Positions 40,326 to 49,106 of a stretch of DNA of 64,000 nt are shown here, in pieces (the first letter of the stretch is position 1; the number at the start of each line of letters is the position of its first letter). The stretch lies in NCBI GenBank assembly GCA_021737145.1, contig JAIPEN010000006.1, forward strand, positions 124,001-188,000. The letters run 5' to 3'. A model generated the notes under the pieces. It was not told the origin of the DNA. It did not search any database and was given only the letters and a program-made list of their open reading frames with translations. Both the position numbers and the translations under genes were made by a program. Origin of the DNA: Desulfarculaceae bacterium (GTDB taxonomy: Bacteria; Desulfobacterota; Desulfarculia; Desulfarculales; Desulfarculaceae).

Positions 40326-40895
40326 ATGCCGCAGACTCAGCCCCCCGAGGACCGGTACCGAGCCGAAGCCGACCTAGTCTCGGGCCAGGTGCGCCCCGTC
40401 AAACGGATCTACTCTTTCCTTTTCGTCTTTCCCACCATGCTGGCCCTTTGGGTGGTGCTCTCCGGGCGCTTCGACGCCTTCCACCTGACTCTGGGCGTGA
40501 TCTCCTGCGCCCTGGTGGCATTTTTTTCGGGCGACCTTTTCTTTCCCCGCCCGCCCCATCCCCAGCAGACATTTATCCTGTGGCTGCGCTTTCCCATCTA
40601 CGTGCCCTGGCTGATGTACCAGATCGTCCTGGCCAACCTGCACCTCCTCTACCTCACCTTCCACCCCCGCATGCCCGAGCTGATCGACCCCCACGTAATC
40701 CACTTCCGCAGCTCCCTGAAGAGCGAGTTGGCCCTGTTGGCCTTTGCCAACTCCATCACCCTGACCCCGGGAACCATCACCGTGCGCTGCTCGCCGGACG
40801 GCGACTTCGCGGTGCACGCCATCGACCGGGCCTCGGCCCAGGCCCTGCCCGGCGAGATGGAACGCCGGGTGGCCCACACCTTTGGGGAGGATTGA
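40326..40895 (+). CDS. mnhE: MnhE/MrpE antiporter subunit
   Basis: This 189-residue protein has two or three N-terminal membrane helices (RIYSFLFVFPTMLALWVVLSG, LGVISCALVAFF), YQIVLANLHLLYLTFHPRMP and the cytoplasmic signature ANSITLTPGTITVRC of MrpE. It opens the operon. In Mrp antiporters E supports assembly and ion exchange. Its N-terminal 30 residues are hydrophilic and longer than usual, so a later start is possible. Confidence 0.9.
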   Translation: MPQTQPPEDRYRAEADLVSGQVRPVKRIYSFLFVFPTMLALWVVLSGRFDAFHLTLGVISCALVAFFSGDLFFPRPPHPQQTFILWLRFPIYVPWLMYQIVLANLHLLYLTFHPRMPELIDPHVIHFRSSLKSELALLAFANSITLTPGTITVRCSPDGDFAVHAIDRASAQALPGEMERRVAHTFGED

Positions 40896-41164
40896 TGGAT
40901 AAAATCTTTCTCTACGCCGGCCTTGCCCTCTGCGCCCTGATGCTGGCCTCCCTGTACAGGGGGGTGTTCGGACCCACGGTCCTGGACCGGCTCATCGGGG
41001 TCAACGCCATCGGCTCCAAGACCACGGTGCTGCTGGTGTTGGTGGGGTTTTTGTTCCACCGGGAGGACATGTTCGTGGACATCGCCCTGGCCTACGCCCT
41101 GCTGAACTTCGTGGCGGTGCTGGCCGCCTCGCGTTACTTCCAGAAGCGGGGAGGCCTGGGATGA
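40895..41164 (+). CDS. mnhF: MnhF/MrpF antiporter subunit
   Basis: This 89-residue protein has three helices and the MrpF core RGVFGPTVLDRLIGVNAIGSK followed by DIALAYALLNFVAVLAASRY. Its ATG overlaps the mnhE stop (TGATG). F is an integral small subunit of Mrp complexes that contributes to the Na+/H+ exchange core. Confidence 0.93.
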   Translation: MDKIFLYAGLALCALMLASLYRGVFGPTVLDRLIGVNAIGSKTTVLLVLVGFLFHREDMFVDIALAYALLNFVAVLAASRYFQKRGGLG

Positions 41165-41183
41165 TGCTGGGGGAGGGATGCTG

Positions 41184-41510
41184 ATGGACTGGGTGGTGAC
41201 GGTGATGCTGGCCCTGGGCCTGGTGTTCTTCACCGGGGCGGCGGTGGGCATCCTGCGCTTCCCGGACTTCTATTCCCGCTTGCACCCGGCCGGCAAGATG
41301 GACACCCTGGGCAGCTTTCTCATGCTGGCCGCCCTGGCCCTGCAGGAGCTCAGCCACTTCACCCTGGACAACGTGCTGGTGGCGGTGAAGATCATGCTCA
41401 TCGTGGTGTTCTATTTCATCGCCAGCCCCACGGCCACCCACGCCATCGTGGACGCGGGCCTGAGGGCGGGGCAGGGGGCCTGGCATAAGCCTCCGGGAGA
41501 GCGTCCATGA
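41184..41510 (+). CDS. mnhG: MnhG/MrpG antiporter subunit
   Basis: This 108-residue protein has three helices and the MrpG signature FFTGAAVGILRFPDFYSRLHPAGKMDTLG. ATG 41184 is chosen over ATG 41178 because GGGAGGG ends right against the latter but is about six bases from 41184. The end overlaps the next gene by four bases. Confidence 0.92.
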   Translation: MDWVVTVMLALGLVFFTGAAVGILRFPDFYSRLHPAGKMDTLGSFLMLAALALQELSHFTLDNVLVAVKIMLIVVFYFIASPTATHAIVDAGLRAGQGAWHKPPGERP

Positions 41511-41752
41511 TCTGGCAGATCGACCTGGCGGTTCTTGTTCTGGTGGTCATCTGCGCCATCGGCGCCCTGGCGGTCAAGGATCTGGTGGGGGCCTCCATTC
41601 TCTTCGGGGCCTACAGCTTTCTCATGTGCATTCTCTGGGCGGTGATGGGCGCGGTGGACGTGGCCTTCACCGAGGCCTCGGTGGGCGCCGGGGTGAGCAC
41701 CGTGTTCTTCCTGGCCGCCGTGTTCCGCACCAGCCGAAGGAGCAAGGATTGA
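41507..41752 (+). CDS. MbhD-like subunit (DUF4040, MrpA C-terminal part)
   Basis: This 81-residue, three-helix protein contains LVGASILFGAYSFLMCILWAV and AFTEASVGAGVSTVFFLAAV, the DUF4040/MbhD pattern found in the C-terminal part of MrpA. Here it is a separate gene, as in membrane-bound hydrogenase and split Mrp operons. It overlaps mnhG and the next gene by four bases each. Confidence 0.88.
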   Translation: MIWQIDLAVLVLVVICAIGALAVKDLVGASILFGAYSFLMCILWAVMGAVDVAFTEASVGAGVSTVFFLAAVFRTSRRSKD

Positions 41753-42579
41753 AGCTGATCTCGCTGGCTCTAGTGGTGCTTTTGGGGGGGCTGTTCATGG
41801 CGGCCACCGCCGATTTCCCCGATTGGGGCGACCCCGCCTCGCCGGCCAGCGTGCACGTTTCGCCCCGCTACATCGAAAAAACCATGGAAGAGACCTCGGT
41901 GCCCAACATCGTCACCGCGGTGCTGGCCGACTATCGTGGTTATGACACCATGTTCGAAACCGCGGTGGTCTTCACCGCCGGGGTGGCCTGCTTCCTGCTG
42001 CTGCGGCGGCGCGACCCCCGCCCGGGCCCGGAGCGCATCTACCGCCACCAGGCCACCGGGGTCATCGTGGAGATGAGGCACAAGCCGGCCAAGGAGCCGG
42101 CCGGGGAGGTGTTCGCGCGCATCGACGACGACTGGGTTCCGCACGATTTGATCATCATGAACGTCTGCCGTTTGCTCATCCCCTTCATCCAGCTCTTCGG
42201 GCTTTACGTCATCGCCCACGGCCACCACAGCCCGGGCGGCGGCTTCCAGGGCGGGGTGATCTTGGGAGCCAGCATCATCCTGCTGGCCCTGTCCTGGGAT
42301 TTGCGCACGGCCATGGGCCGCCTGAGCGAGGCCGCCACCGGCCTGATGAGCGCGGTGGGAGTGTTCATCTACGCCGGGGTGGGGGCCATGTGCCTGGCCA
42401 TGGGCTCCAACTTTTTGGACTACGAGGCCCTGGGCCCGCTGATGTTCGTGGACCCGGTGCACGCCCGCAGCCTGGGCATCTTCTTCGTGGAGCTGGGGGT
42501 GGGCCTGGCGGTGATGGCCACCATGGTGCTCATCTACAAGAACCTGGCCTCCGAGGGCCGTTTGGATCAAGGGTTGTAA
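41749..42579 (+). CDS. MbhE-MnhB fusion antiporter subunit
   Basis: This 276-residue protein runs from TTG 41749 (GAAGGAG seven bases upstream, overlapping the previous stop). Residues 1-90 are MbhE-like (SVPNIVTAVLADYRGYDTMFE and one helix). Residues 120-276 are MnhB, with MNVCRLLIPFIQLFGLYVIAHG, HSPGGGFQGGVILGAS and FVELGVGLAVMATMVLIYKN. The join of these two usually separate or MrpA-attached parts is a lineage form of the split MrpA organisation. Confidence 0.87.
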   Translation: MKLISLALVVLLGGLFMAATADFPDWGDPASPASVHVSPRYIEKTMEETSVPNIVTAVLADYRGYDTMFETAVVFTAGVACFLLLRRRDPRPGPERIYRHQATGVIVEMRHKPAKEPAGEVFARIDDDWVPHDLIIMNVCRLLIPFIQLFGLYVIAHGHHSPGGGFQGGVILGASIILLALSWDLRTAMGRLSEAATGLMSAVGVFIYAGVGAMCLAMGSNFLDYEALGPLMFVDPVHARSLGIFFVELGVGLAVMATMVLIYKNLASEGRLDQGL

Positions 42580-42583
42580 GCCC

Positions 42584-42985
42584 ATGGACATGGCTCAATA
42601 CATCCCGGTGCTGCTGACCAAGTACAACTACTGGGTCTACATAACCCTGATGATGATCGGCCTGTGGGCCATGATCGCCAAGAACAACCTGGTCAAGAAG
42701 ATCATCGGCATGAGCATCTTCCAGACCGCCATCATCCTGTTCTACGTGTCCATCGGGGCCAAGTACGGGGCCACCATCCCCATCCTGCGGCACGGCCACA
42801 ACGGGGCCCATGAGGCCATCAGGACGGTGGACTACATCAACCCGCTGCCCCACGTGCTCATGCTGACCGCCATCGTGGTTTCGGTGGCCACCCTGGGGGT
42901 GGCCCTGGCCCTGTCCATCCGCATCCATCGCCGGCACCGCACCTTGGAGGAGGACGACATACTCACCCAGCTTAGGGAGCCATGA
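42584..42985 (+). CDS. mnhC: MnhC/MrpC (NuoK-like) subunit
   Basis: This 133-residue protein has three helices of the NuoK/MrpC type. LVKKIIGMSIFQTAIILFYVSIG and the PLPHVLMLTAIVVSVATLGVALAL helix are the family core. The insertion RHGHNGAHEAIRTVDYINP is longer than in Bacillus MrpC. It overlaps mnhD by four bases. It scaffolds the contact between the A/B/G part and the D subunit. Confidence 0.92.
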   Translation: MDMAQYIPVLLTKYNYWVYITLMMIGLWAMIAKNNLVKKIIGMSIFQTAIILFYVSIGAKYGATIPILRHGHNGAHEAIRTVDYINPLPHVLMLTAIVVSVATLGVALALSIRIHRRHRTLEEDDILTQLREP

Positions 42986-44487
42986 CCCAGCACTTCCCAG
43001 CCCTGTTGGTGACCGCGCCTCTGCTGTGCGCCCTGTTGGTCAGCATCGCCGGCTGGCTGCGCCCCCGCCTGTGCCTGCCCATCGCCCTGGTCGGCCTGGG
43101 GGTGGCCACCCTGGCCGCCACCGGCATGCTGGCCCAGGTGCTCACCAGCGGGCCTATCGGCTACCGCCTGGGCGGCTGGGACCCTCCCTGGGGCATCTAC
43201 TACTTCCTGGACCAGCTAAACGCGGTGGTGGCCGCGGTGGTGGCCTGGGTGGCCCTGGTCAACCTGGCGGCCAGCCACCGGGCGGTGCAGGCCGACTACG
43301 AAGACAAGCAGGGCCCCTTTTACACCCTGTACGTGCTGGCGGTCACCGGCCTGCTGGGCATGGTGGCCACGGGCGACGCCTTCAACCTCTACGTGCTCCT
43401 GGAGATCAGCTCGCTCACCGGCTACGCGCTCATCGGCCTGGGGCCGAACCGGGCTCCCCTGTCCAGCCTGAACTATTTGTTCCTGGGCACCATCGGGGCC
43501 AGCTTCTATCTGCTGGGGGTGGGCTACCTCTACATCGTCACCGGCAGCCTGAACATGGCCGATTTGGCCGAGCTGCTCAAGCCGCTCTACGGCTCCCTGG
43601 CGGTGACCACCGCCTTTTCCCTCATCGTGGTGGGCCTGTGGATGAAGATGGCCTTCTTCCCCCTGCACGCCTGGCTGCCCAACGCCTATTCCCAGGCTCC
43701 GGGACCGGCGGCCAGCCTGTTGGCCCCGTTGATGACCAAGGTCATGGTCTACGTGATGATCCGCATGATGCTCAGCGTGTTCACCGTGGATTTCGTGGGC
43801 ACCCAGGCGGTGCTCCAGCAGGCGGTGGGCTGGCTGGCCGTGGCGGCCATCGTGGCCGGAGCCCTGTTCGCCCTGGCCCAGCGGGACCTGAAGCGCATGC
43901 TGGCCTATATCGTGGTCGGCGAGGTGGGCTACATGGTGGGCGGGGCCTGGCTGGGCAACCGCATCGGCATGACCGGCGCGGTGCTGCATCTGATCAACGA
44001 CGCGGTGATGACCTTCTGCGTGTTCCTGGCCGCGGGCTGCATCTTCCAGAAGATCCGGGGCACCGCCTTCGAGGATTTGCAGGGCCTGTTCAAGAAGATG
44101 CCCTGGACCATGGCCGCACTGGCGGTGGGGGCCCTGGCCATCATCGGGGTGCCGCCCACCTGCGGGTTCTTCAGCAAGTGGTATCTCATCCGGGGAGGCC
44201 TGGAAGCCGGCCACTGGGGCTTCGTGTGCGCCCTGTTGTTCAGCAGCCTGGTGAACGTGGTGCTGTTCTTCCGGCTGTTCGAGATCGCCTTTTTCGAGCC
44301 CATGGCCGAGGGCAACGGCCACGGAGACCACCATGGCCACGCCCCGGCCGTGGCCATCGCCGAGGCCCCCTTGTCCATGCTTCTGCCCCTCATGGCCGCG
44401 GCCTTGGGCCTGGTGGCCCTGGGGCTGGCCACGGGGCCCCTTGTCAAGTACGTGATCACCCCGGTCATGCCCACGGGGCTGTGGTAG
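42982..44487 (+). CDS. mnhD: MnhD-like proton-translocating subunit 1
   Basis: This 501-residue protein has about 14 helices and the NuoN/MrpD core: LLEISSLTGYALIGLGP with the key Glu, MKMAFFPLHAWLPNAYS with the key Lys, and TKVMVYVMIRMML. A His-rich loop (GHGDHHGHAPA) lies near residue 450. It is one of three such subunits in the operon, and each should provide a proton channel. Confidence 0.93.
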   Translation: MTQHFPALLVTAPLLCALLVSIAGWLRPRLCLPIALVGLGVATLAATGMLAQVLTSGPIGYRLGGWDPPWGIYYFLDQLNAVVAAVVAWVALVNLAASHRAVQADYEDKQGPFYTLYVLAVTGLLGMVATGDAFNLYVLLEISSLTGYALIGLGPNRAPLSSLNYLFLGTIGASFYLLGVGYLYIVTGSLNMADLAELLKPLYGSLAVTTAFSLIVVGLWMKMAFFPLHAWLPNAYSQAPGPAASLLAPLMTKVMVYVMIRMMLSVFTVDFVGTQAVLQQAVGWLAVAAIVAGALFALAQRDLKRMLAYIVVGEVGYMVGGAWLGNRIGMTGAVLHLINDAVMTFCVFLAAGCIFQKIRGTAFEDLQGLFKKMPWTMAALAVGALAIIGVPPTCGFFSKWYLIRGGLEAGHWGFVCALLFSSLVNVVLFFRLFEIAFFEPMAEGNGHGDHHGHAPAVAIAEAPLSMLLPLMAAALGLVALGLATGPLVKYVITPVMPTGLW

Positions 44488-44491
44488 AGCC

Positions 44492-45976
44492 ATGAGCCTG
44501 GTGCACTCCATAGTCCCCCTGCTGGCGGTGCTGGTGTCGTTGGCCGCCTTGCCGGGCATCATCCTGGCCCGGGGGCGGCCCAACCTGCGCGAGACGGTCA
44601 CCTTCGCGGCGGCCGGGCTCAAGCTGATCCTGGTGGCCTCCCTGCTGCCCTATCTGCTCAACGGCCAGGAGGTGGCCTGCGATCTGGTGCGGGTGTTGCC
44701 CGGCGCGCCCCTGGCCTTCAAGGTGGACGCCTTTGGCCTGCTGTTCGCCCTGGTTTCCTCCAGCCTGTGGATCGTTACCAGCGCCTATTCCATCGGCTAC
44801 ATGCGCGGCCTGGACGAGCACTCCCAGACCCGCTACTACTGCTTCTTCGCGGTGGCCCTGTCCGCCACCATCGGGGTGGCCTTCAGCGCCAACCTGTTCA
44901 CTCTGTATCTCTTTTACGAGATGCTCTCCCTGGCCACCTATCCCCTGGTAACCCACCACCAGGACGCCGAGGCCCGCACCTCGGGGCGCAAGTACCTCTT
45001 CTACATCATGGGCACCAGCATCGGCCTGGCCCTGCCCGCCATGATCATCGCCTATCAGCAGGCCGGCACCCTGGCCTTTTCGCCGGCCGGCTTCCTGGCC
45101 GGCAAGGTCAGCCCGCTCATGGCCGGGGTGCTCTTGTTCATGTTCATCTTCGGCTTCGCCAAGGCGGGCATGATGCCGGTGCACTCCTGGCTGCCCGCGG
45201 CCATGGTGGCCCCCACGCCGGTCAGCGCCCTGTTGCACGCGGTGGCCGTGGTCAAGGTGGGGGTGTTTTGCATCCTCAGGGTGATAACCGGGGTGTTCGG
45301 GGTGGGGCTGTTGAAAAGCCTGGACTTGGGGCTCGCCGTGGCCTGGGTGGCCGCCTTCACCATCATCGTGGCCTCGCTCATCGCGCTCAGCCAAGACGGG
45401 CTCAAGCGGCGGCTGGCCTTCTCCACCATCGGCCAGCTCTCCTACATCGTGCTGGGCCTGGCCCTGTTGTCGCCCAAGGGAATGATCGGCGGCAGCCTGC
45501 ACATCGCCATGCACGCGTTCGGCAAGATCACCCTGTTCATGTGCGCCGGGGCCATCTTCGTGGCCACGGGCAAAAAAAACATCAGCGAGATGACCGGCAT
45601 CGGCAAGCGCATGCCCTGGACCATGGCCGCCTTTTTGGTGGGCAGCCTCAGCGTAATCGGCCTGCCCCCGGCCGGCGGTTTCATCAGCAAGTGGTATCTG
45701 GTCCTGGGCTGCTTGCAGGCGGGCTCCATCGGCCTGCTGGTGGTGCTGCTGGTCAGCTCGCTGCTCAACGCGGCCTACTTCTTGCCCATTGTTTACCGGG
45801 CCTATTTCAAGCCGCCCAGCGAGGCGGCCTGGCTGGAGGGCCGCCACGAGGGGCCGGCCGCGGCCTGGGTGCCGCCGCTGATCACCGCGGCCTGTTCCCT
45901 GATCCTGTTTTTCTATCCCCAGCCCTTCTTGCGCCTGGCCCAGATGGCCGTGGCCGGGCTGGGCGGAGGCCAGTGA
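44492..45976 (+). CDS. MnhD-like proton-translocating subunit 2
   Basis: This 494-residue protein is a second NuoN/MrpD homologue with LYEMLSLATYPLVTHHQD, FIFGFAKAGMMPVHSWLPAA and LHAVAVVKVGVFCILRV. It carries the conserved Glu, Lys and the helix-break Lys/His. It differs clearly from copy 1, so this is an old duplication with specialised roles rather than a recent repeat. It is four bases after copy 1. Confidence 0.92.
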   Translation: MSLVHSIVPLLAVLVSLAALPGIILARGRPNLRETVTFAAAGLKLILVASLLPYLLNGQEVACDLVRVLPGAPLAFKVDAFGLLFALVSSSLWIVTSAYSIGYMRGLDEHSQTRYYCFFAVALSATIGVAFSANLFTLYLFYEMLSLATYPLVTHHQDAEARTSGRKYLFYIMGTSIGLALPAMIIAYQQAGTLAFSPAGFLAGKVSPLMAGVLLFMFIFGFAKAGMMPVHSWLPAAMVAPTPVSALLHAVAVVKVGVFCILRVITGVFGVGLLKSLDLGLAVAWVAAFTIIVASLIALSQDGLKRRLAFSTIGQLSYIVLGLALLSPKGMIGGSLHIAMHAFGKITLFMCAGAIFVATGKKNISEMTGIGKRMPWTMAAFLVGSLSVIGLPPAGGFISKWYLVLGCLQAGSIGLLVVLLVSSLLNAAYFLPIVYRAYFKPPSEAAWLEGRHEGPAAAWVPPLITAACSLILFFYPQPFLRLAQMAVAGLGGGQ

Positions 45977-46101
45977 TGGACAAGGGCGAACTGCAAGAGC
46001 TCAAGCACGACGCCAAGCCCGGCTATAGGCCGGTGCTCTGGGTGCTGGTGGGAGTGGCCGTGGCCTATATGGCCGTGGTCTTTTCCGGGATCATGGGCTG
46101 A
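45976..46101 (+). CDS. Small single-helix membrane peptide (41 aa)
   Basis: ATG 45976 overlaps the preceding stop (TGATG). The product is a hydrophilic start (MDKGELQELKHDAKPGY), one helix (VLWVLVGVAVAYMAVVF) and a short tail. It is too short for most gene callers, but overlap and frame support it as a real member of the antiporter operon. Function unknown, probably an accessory subunit. Confidence 0.72.
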   Translation: MDKGELQELKHDAKPGYRPVLWVLVGVAVAYMAVVFSGIMG

Positions 46102-46112
46102 GGAGGCGAGCC

Positions 46113-46355
46113 ATGCGCGAGCTGAAGATATTCGACAACCCGGCCAACATCAAACGCCTGCTCATCGCTTTGTTCATCTTTTTGGCCGGTCTGCTGGGCG
46201 CGGACTTTCTGATCCACAAGCACGCCCACTTCCCCTGGGAGACGGCGCCAGAGTTCTACGCGGCCTACGGCTTCCTGTGCTATCTGCTGCTCATCGTTCT
46301 GGCCAAGACCCTGCGCATCTTCATCAAGCGGCGCGAGGACTACTATGATCAGTAG
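46113..46355 (+). CDS. Small two-helix membrane protein of the antiporter operon (80 aa)
   Basis: Two helices (LLIALFIFLAGLLGADFLI and FLCYLLLIVLAKTLRIFI) are separated by a short loop HKHAHFPWETAPEFYAA, followed by a basic C-terminus. GAGGAGGCGAG precedes the ATG, and the end overlaps the next gene by 11 bases. I do not recognise the family. Position and overlap suggest a structural subunit between the MrpD copies. Confidence 0.85.
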   Translation: MRELKIFDNPANIKRLLIALFIFLAGLLGADFLIHKHAHFPWETAPEFYAAYGFLCYLLLIVLAKTLRIFIKRREDYYDQ

Positions 46356-48117
46356 TCTGCCGCCGGCCTTGCTTTTCCTGGTGGGCGCGGCCCTGGTGCC
46401 GCTTATGCCCCGGGGCGTGAAAAAGGCCTTCATGCTGGCGCTGCCCCTGGCGGCCCTGTACATGATCTGGCAGACTCCGCTGGGCACCTCCTGGTCCTTC
46501 AGCTTCCTGGACATGCAGTTGGTTCTGCTAAAGCTGGACCGCCTGAGCCGGGTGTTCGCCTTCATCTTCCTGATCATCTCGGTTATCGGCTTCCTGTTCG
46601 CCCTTAAGGTCGAGGACGACCTGCAACACAGCGCGGCCCTGTGCTATGCCGGCGGCGCGCTGGGGGTCACCCTGGCCGGCGACTGGTTCAGCCTCTACAT
46701 CTTCTGGGAAATCATGGCCGTGGCCTCCACCTTCCTCATCCTGGCCAGCCGCACCAAGGCGGCCCGGGCCGCGGCCTTCCGCTATATCCTGGTGCACCTA
46801 TTCGGCGGGCTGCTCTTGTTGGCGGGCATCGTGCTCACCCTGAGCGCGGGAGGCGGCGTCGCCATCGGCGCGCTAAAGCTGGAGGGCGCGGCCGCCTGGC
46901 TCATCTTCCTGGGCATCGCCCTGAACGCGGCCATCCCGCCCCTGCACCCCTGGCTCAAGGACGCCTATCCCGAGGCCACCCCCACGGGCGCGGTTTTCCT
47001 GAGCGCCTTCACCACCAAGAGCGCGGTGTATATCATGTGCCGCGTGTTCGCCGGGGCCGAGGTCTTGATCTGGGTGGGGGCCATCATGACCATCTTCCCC
47101 ATCTTCTACGCGGTGCTGGAAAACGACATCCGCCGGGTGCTGTCCTACAGCCTGATGAACCAGGTGGGCTACATGATGTGCGGCATCGGCATCGGCACCA
47201 CCCTGGCCATCAACGGCACGGTGAGCCACGCCTTTTGCCATATCCTCTACAAGGCCCTGTTGTTCATGGCCGCGGGCAGCGTGCTCACCATGACCGGGCG
47301 CAGCCGCTGCACCGACCTGGGCGGGCTCTATAAAACCATGCCCCTCACCGCCATATTCTGCATGGTCGGATCGGCCTCGATCAGCGCCTTCCCCCTGTTT
47401 TCGGGCTTCGTGTCCAAGTCCATGATCGTCAGCGCGGCCGGGTTGCAGCACCTCACCGTGATCTGGTTCATGCTCCAGTTCGCCTCGGTGGGGGTCATCG
47501 ACCACGCGGGCATCAAGGTGCCTTACTTCACCTTCTTCGGGCACGACTCCGGGGTGCGGGCCTCCGATCCGCCCTGGAACATGACCTGGGCCATGGGCAT
47601 CGCCGCCGCCTTCTGCCTGGGCATCGGCATCTTCCCCCAGCCGCTCTACAGCATCCTGCCCTTCGCGGTGGACTACGCCCCCTACACCGGGGCCCACGTG
47701 GTGGGGCAGTTGCAGCTGTTGCTGTTCGGGGCGCTGGCCTTCGTGCTTCTTATTTACTCCGGCTACTACCCGGCCGAGATCCGGGCCATCAACCTGGACT
47801 TCGACTGGTTCTACCGCAAGGGCGGCCGGGCCTTCGCCCGGCTCATGGACCGGGGGCTCAACGGCATCAACGCGGCCAGCGACCGTTGGCTGGTCAGCGA
47901 CCTCACCGGCGCGGTCAACCGCTTCGCGCGCCGGGCCCCGGTCACGATAAGCAAGGGGGTGATGATCCCCCTGTGGCGTTTGGTGGGGGTGCGCGGCTGG
48001 CCCCTGGAACAGAAGAAGCGGGACCTGGAGCGGGGCATGGCCATCGGGGCCCTGCCGGTGGGAGTGGGAGCGGCGGCCGCCGCGTTGATGACCCTAATCG
48101 TGTTCGTCCTGTCCTGA
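46345..48117 (+). CDS. MnhD-like proton-translocating subunit 3 with C-terminal extension
   Basis: This 590-residue third NuoN/MrpD-like protein has YIFWEIMAVASTFLILASR (Glu), LNAAIPPLHPWLKDAYPEATP (Lys) and FTTKSAVYIMCRVF. The last 110 residues (from about 475) form a long amphipathic and helical tail that ends in a hydrophobic helix, as in NuoL/MrpA or Hyf-type subunits with a lateral arm. It closes the antiporter operon. Confidence 0.9.
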   Translation: MISSLPPALLFLVGAALVPLMPRGVKKAFMLALPLAALYMIWQTPLGTSWSFSFLDMQLVLLKLDRLSRVFAFIFLIISVIGFLFALKVEDDLQHSAALCYAGGALGVTLAGDWFSLYIFWEIMAVASTFLILASRTKAARAAAFRYILVHLFGGLLLLAGIVLTLSAGGGVAIGALKLEGAAAWLIFLGIALNAAIPPLHPWLKDAYPEATPTGAVFLSAFTTKSAVYIMCRVFAGAEVLIWVGAIMTIFPIFYAVLENDIRRVLSYSLMNQVGYMMCGIGIGTTLAINGTVSHAFCHILYKALLFMAAGSVLTMTGRSRCTDLGGLYKTMPLTAIFCMVGSASISAFPLFSGFVSKSMIVSAAGLQHLTVIWFMLQFASVGVIDHAGIKVPYFTFFGHDSGVRASDPPWNMTWAMGIAAAFCLGIGIFPQPLYSILPFAVDYAPYTGAHVVGQLQLLLFGALAFVLLIYSGYYPAEIRAINLDFDWFYRKGGRAFARLMDRGLNGINAASDRWLVSDLTGAVNRFARRAPVTISKGVMIPLWRLVGVRGWPLEQKKRDLERGMAIGALPVGVGAAAAALMTLIVFVLS

Positions 48118-48171
48118 GACGGCCGGAACTCTGGGCAGGGGCGAACCACGCGGGAACAGGAGGAGCAAGCC

Positions 48172-48648
48172 ATGGCTTCGGTGAGTGAACTCAAGGAAAT
48201 CTACCTGGTGCAAAACCTGGCGGAAAAGATGCTCGCGGCCCTGGCCCCCCTGGCCGAGGAGCGGCACTTCGAGGAAAAGGATGTGGTCTTCGAGGAGGGC
48301 TTGGCCGCCGATCAGTTCTACATGCTGCGTAGCGGCAAGGTGCTTCTGAAGGTTGACGTGAACCCGGCGGTGACCATATCCCTGGGAGCCATCAAGCCGG
48401 GCTATTCCTTTGGCTGGTCCTCGCTCATGGAGGGCATGACCTACACCTCCCAGGCCGCCTGCGCCGAGCCCTGCGAGATGCTGGTGCTCAACGGGGCCAA
48501 GTTCAGGGAGGTCCTGGACCAGGACCACACCATGGGCTACCAGGTCATGGACGGCATCGTGCGCATCATGGAAAACCGCCTCAAGCGGCGCACCGAGCAG
48601 TTCATCAAGACCCTGCGCAAGCAGATGGAGATCTGGGACCTGTTCTAA
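48172..48648 (+). CDS. Cyclic-nucleotide-binding-domain protein without DNA-binding domain
   Basis: This 158-residue protein has a CRP-like beta-roll: FEEKDVVFEEGLAADQFYML, SGKVLLKVDV and GYSFGWSSLMEGMTYTS. The last part stands in the place of the phosphate-binding cassette but lacks the classic RAAT arginine. A C-terminal helical tail (RIMENRLKRRTEQFIKTLRK) follows, with no HTH. It probably works as a ligand-binding partner or membrane-near regulator of the preceding antiporter operon. Two class III cyclases lie in this window and could supply ligand. Confidence 0.85.
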   Translation: MASVSELKEIYLVQNLAEKMLAALAPLAEERHFEEKDVVFEEGLAADQFYMLRSGKVLLKVDVNPAVTISLGAIKPGYSFGWSSLMEGMTYTSQAACAEPCEMLVLNGAKFREVLDQDHTMGYQVMDGIVRIMENRLKRRTEQFIKTLRKQMEIWDLF

Positions 48649-48657
48649 TCCGGGCTC

Positions 48658-48710
48658 CCGCCCCGGCCGGGCGTCCGCCCCGGCCGGGCAGGGCTCTGGC
48701 CGGCGGACGC
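48658..48710. repeat. Tandem GC repeat and hairpin after the CNMP-binding gene
   Basis: A 15-base unit (CCGCCCCGGCCGGGC) occurs at 48658-48672 and 48675-48689. GCGTCCGCC (48671-48679) pairs with GGCGGACGC (48702-48710) to form a hairpin. No T-run follows. It may end transcription between two convergent genes. The 48649-48806 gap is otherwise empty. Confidence 0.5.
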
Positions 48711-48806
48711 GGCCGGCAGCGGCCAAGAACGCCCCGCCAGCTCAGCGCCGCCCTCACGGCGGCGGCCTTCCCCAAAAACAGCCCGGGTCGACCGGCGGCC
48801 TTTGGC

Positions 48807-48944
48807 CTAGAAGTAGGCCACCAGGCCGGCCGCGCCTATGATGATCAGGTATATGGCCACGATGTAGTTGAGCAGCTTGGGAAAGATGAGGATAAGGATG
48901 CCGGCGGCCAGGGAAACTATGGGCGCCAGGGGTACGGTGGTCAT
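48807..48944 (-). CDS. DUF3096-type small membrane protein (45 aa)
   Basis: The product MTTVPLAPIVSLAAGILILI... is two hydrophobic helices with a FPKLLNYIVAIYLIIIG core, the pattern of the DUF3096 family of small bacterial membrane proteins of unknown role. GGAGCAC precedes the ATG at 48944. It is divergent from the corrinoid adenosyltransferase gene. Confidence 0.82.
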   Translation of the reverse strand: MTTVPLAPIVSLAAGILILIFPKLLNYIVAIYLIIIGAAGLVAYF

Positions 48945-49106
48945 GACGAGTGCTCCCGCGGTTGAGTTTGACCGATGATTGCGCTTGCTGATTATTGTGG
49001 GGCAGGCGGCAAGGCGAAACAATACCGCGGGGCTTCGGCTTGACGCGGGGGGCCGGGGGCAGTAAGCCATAAAGGGTACGGCAACCAATCGCAGCGGGGA
49101 AAAGAC

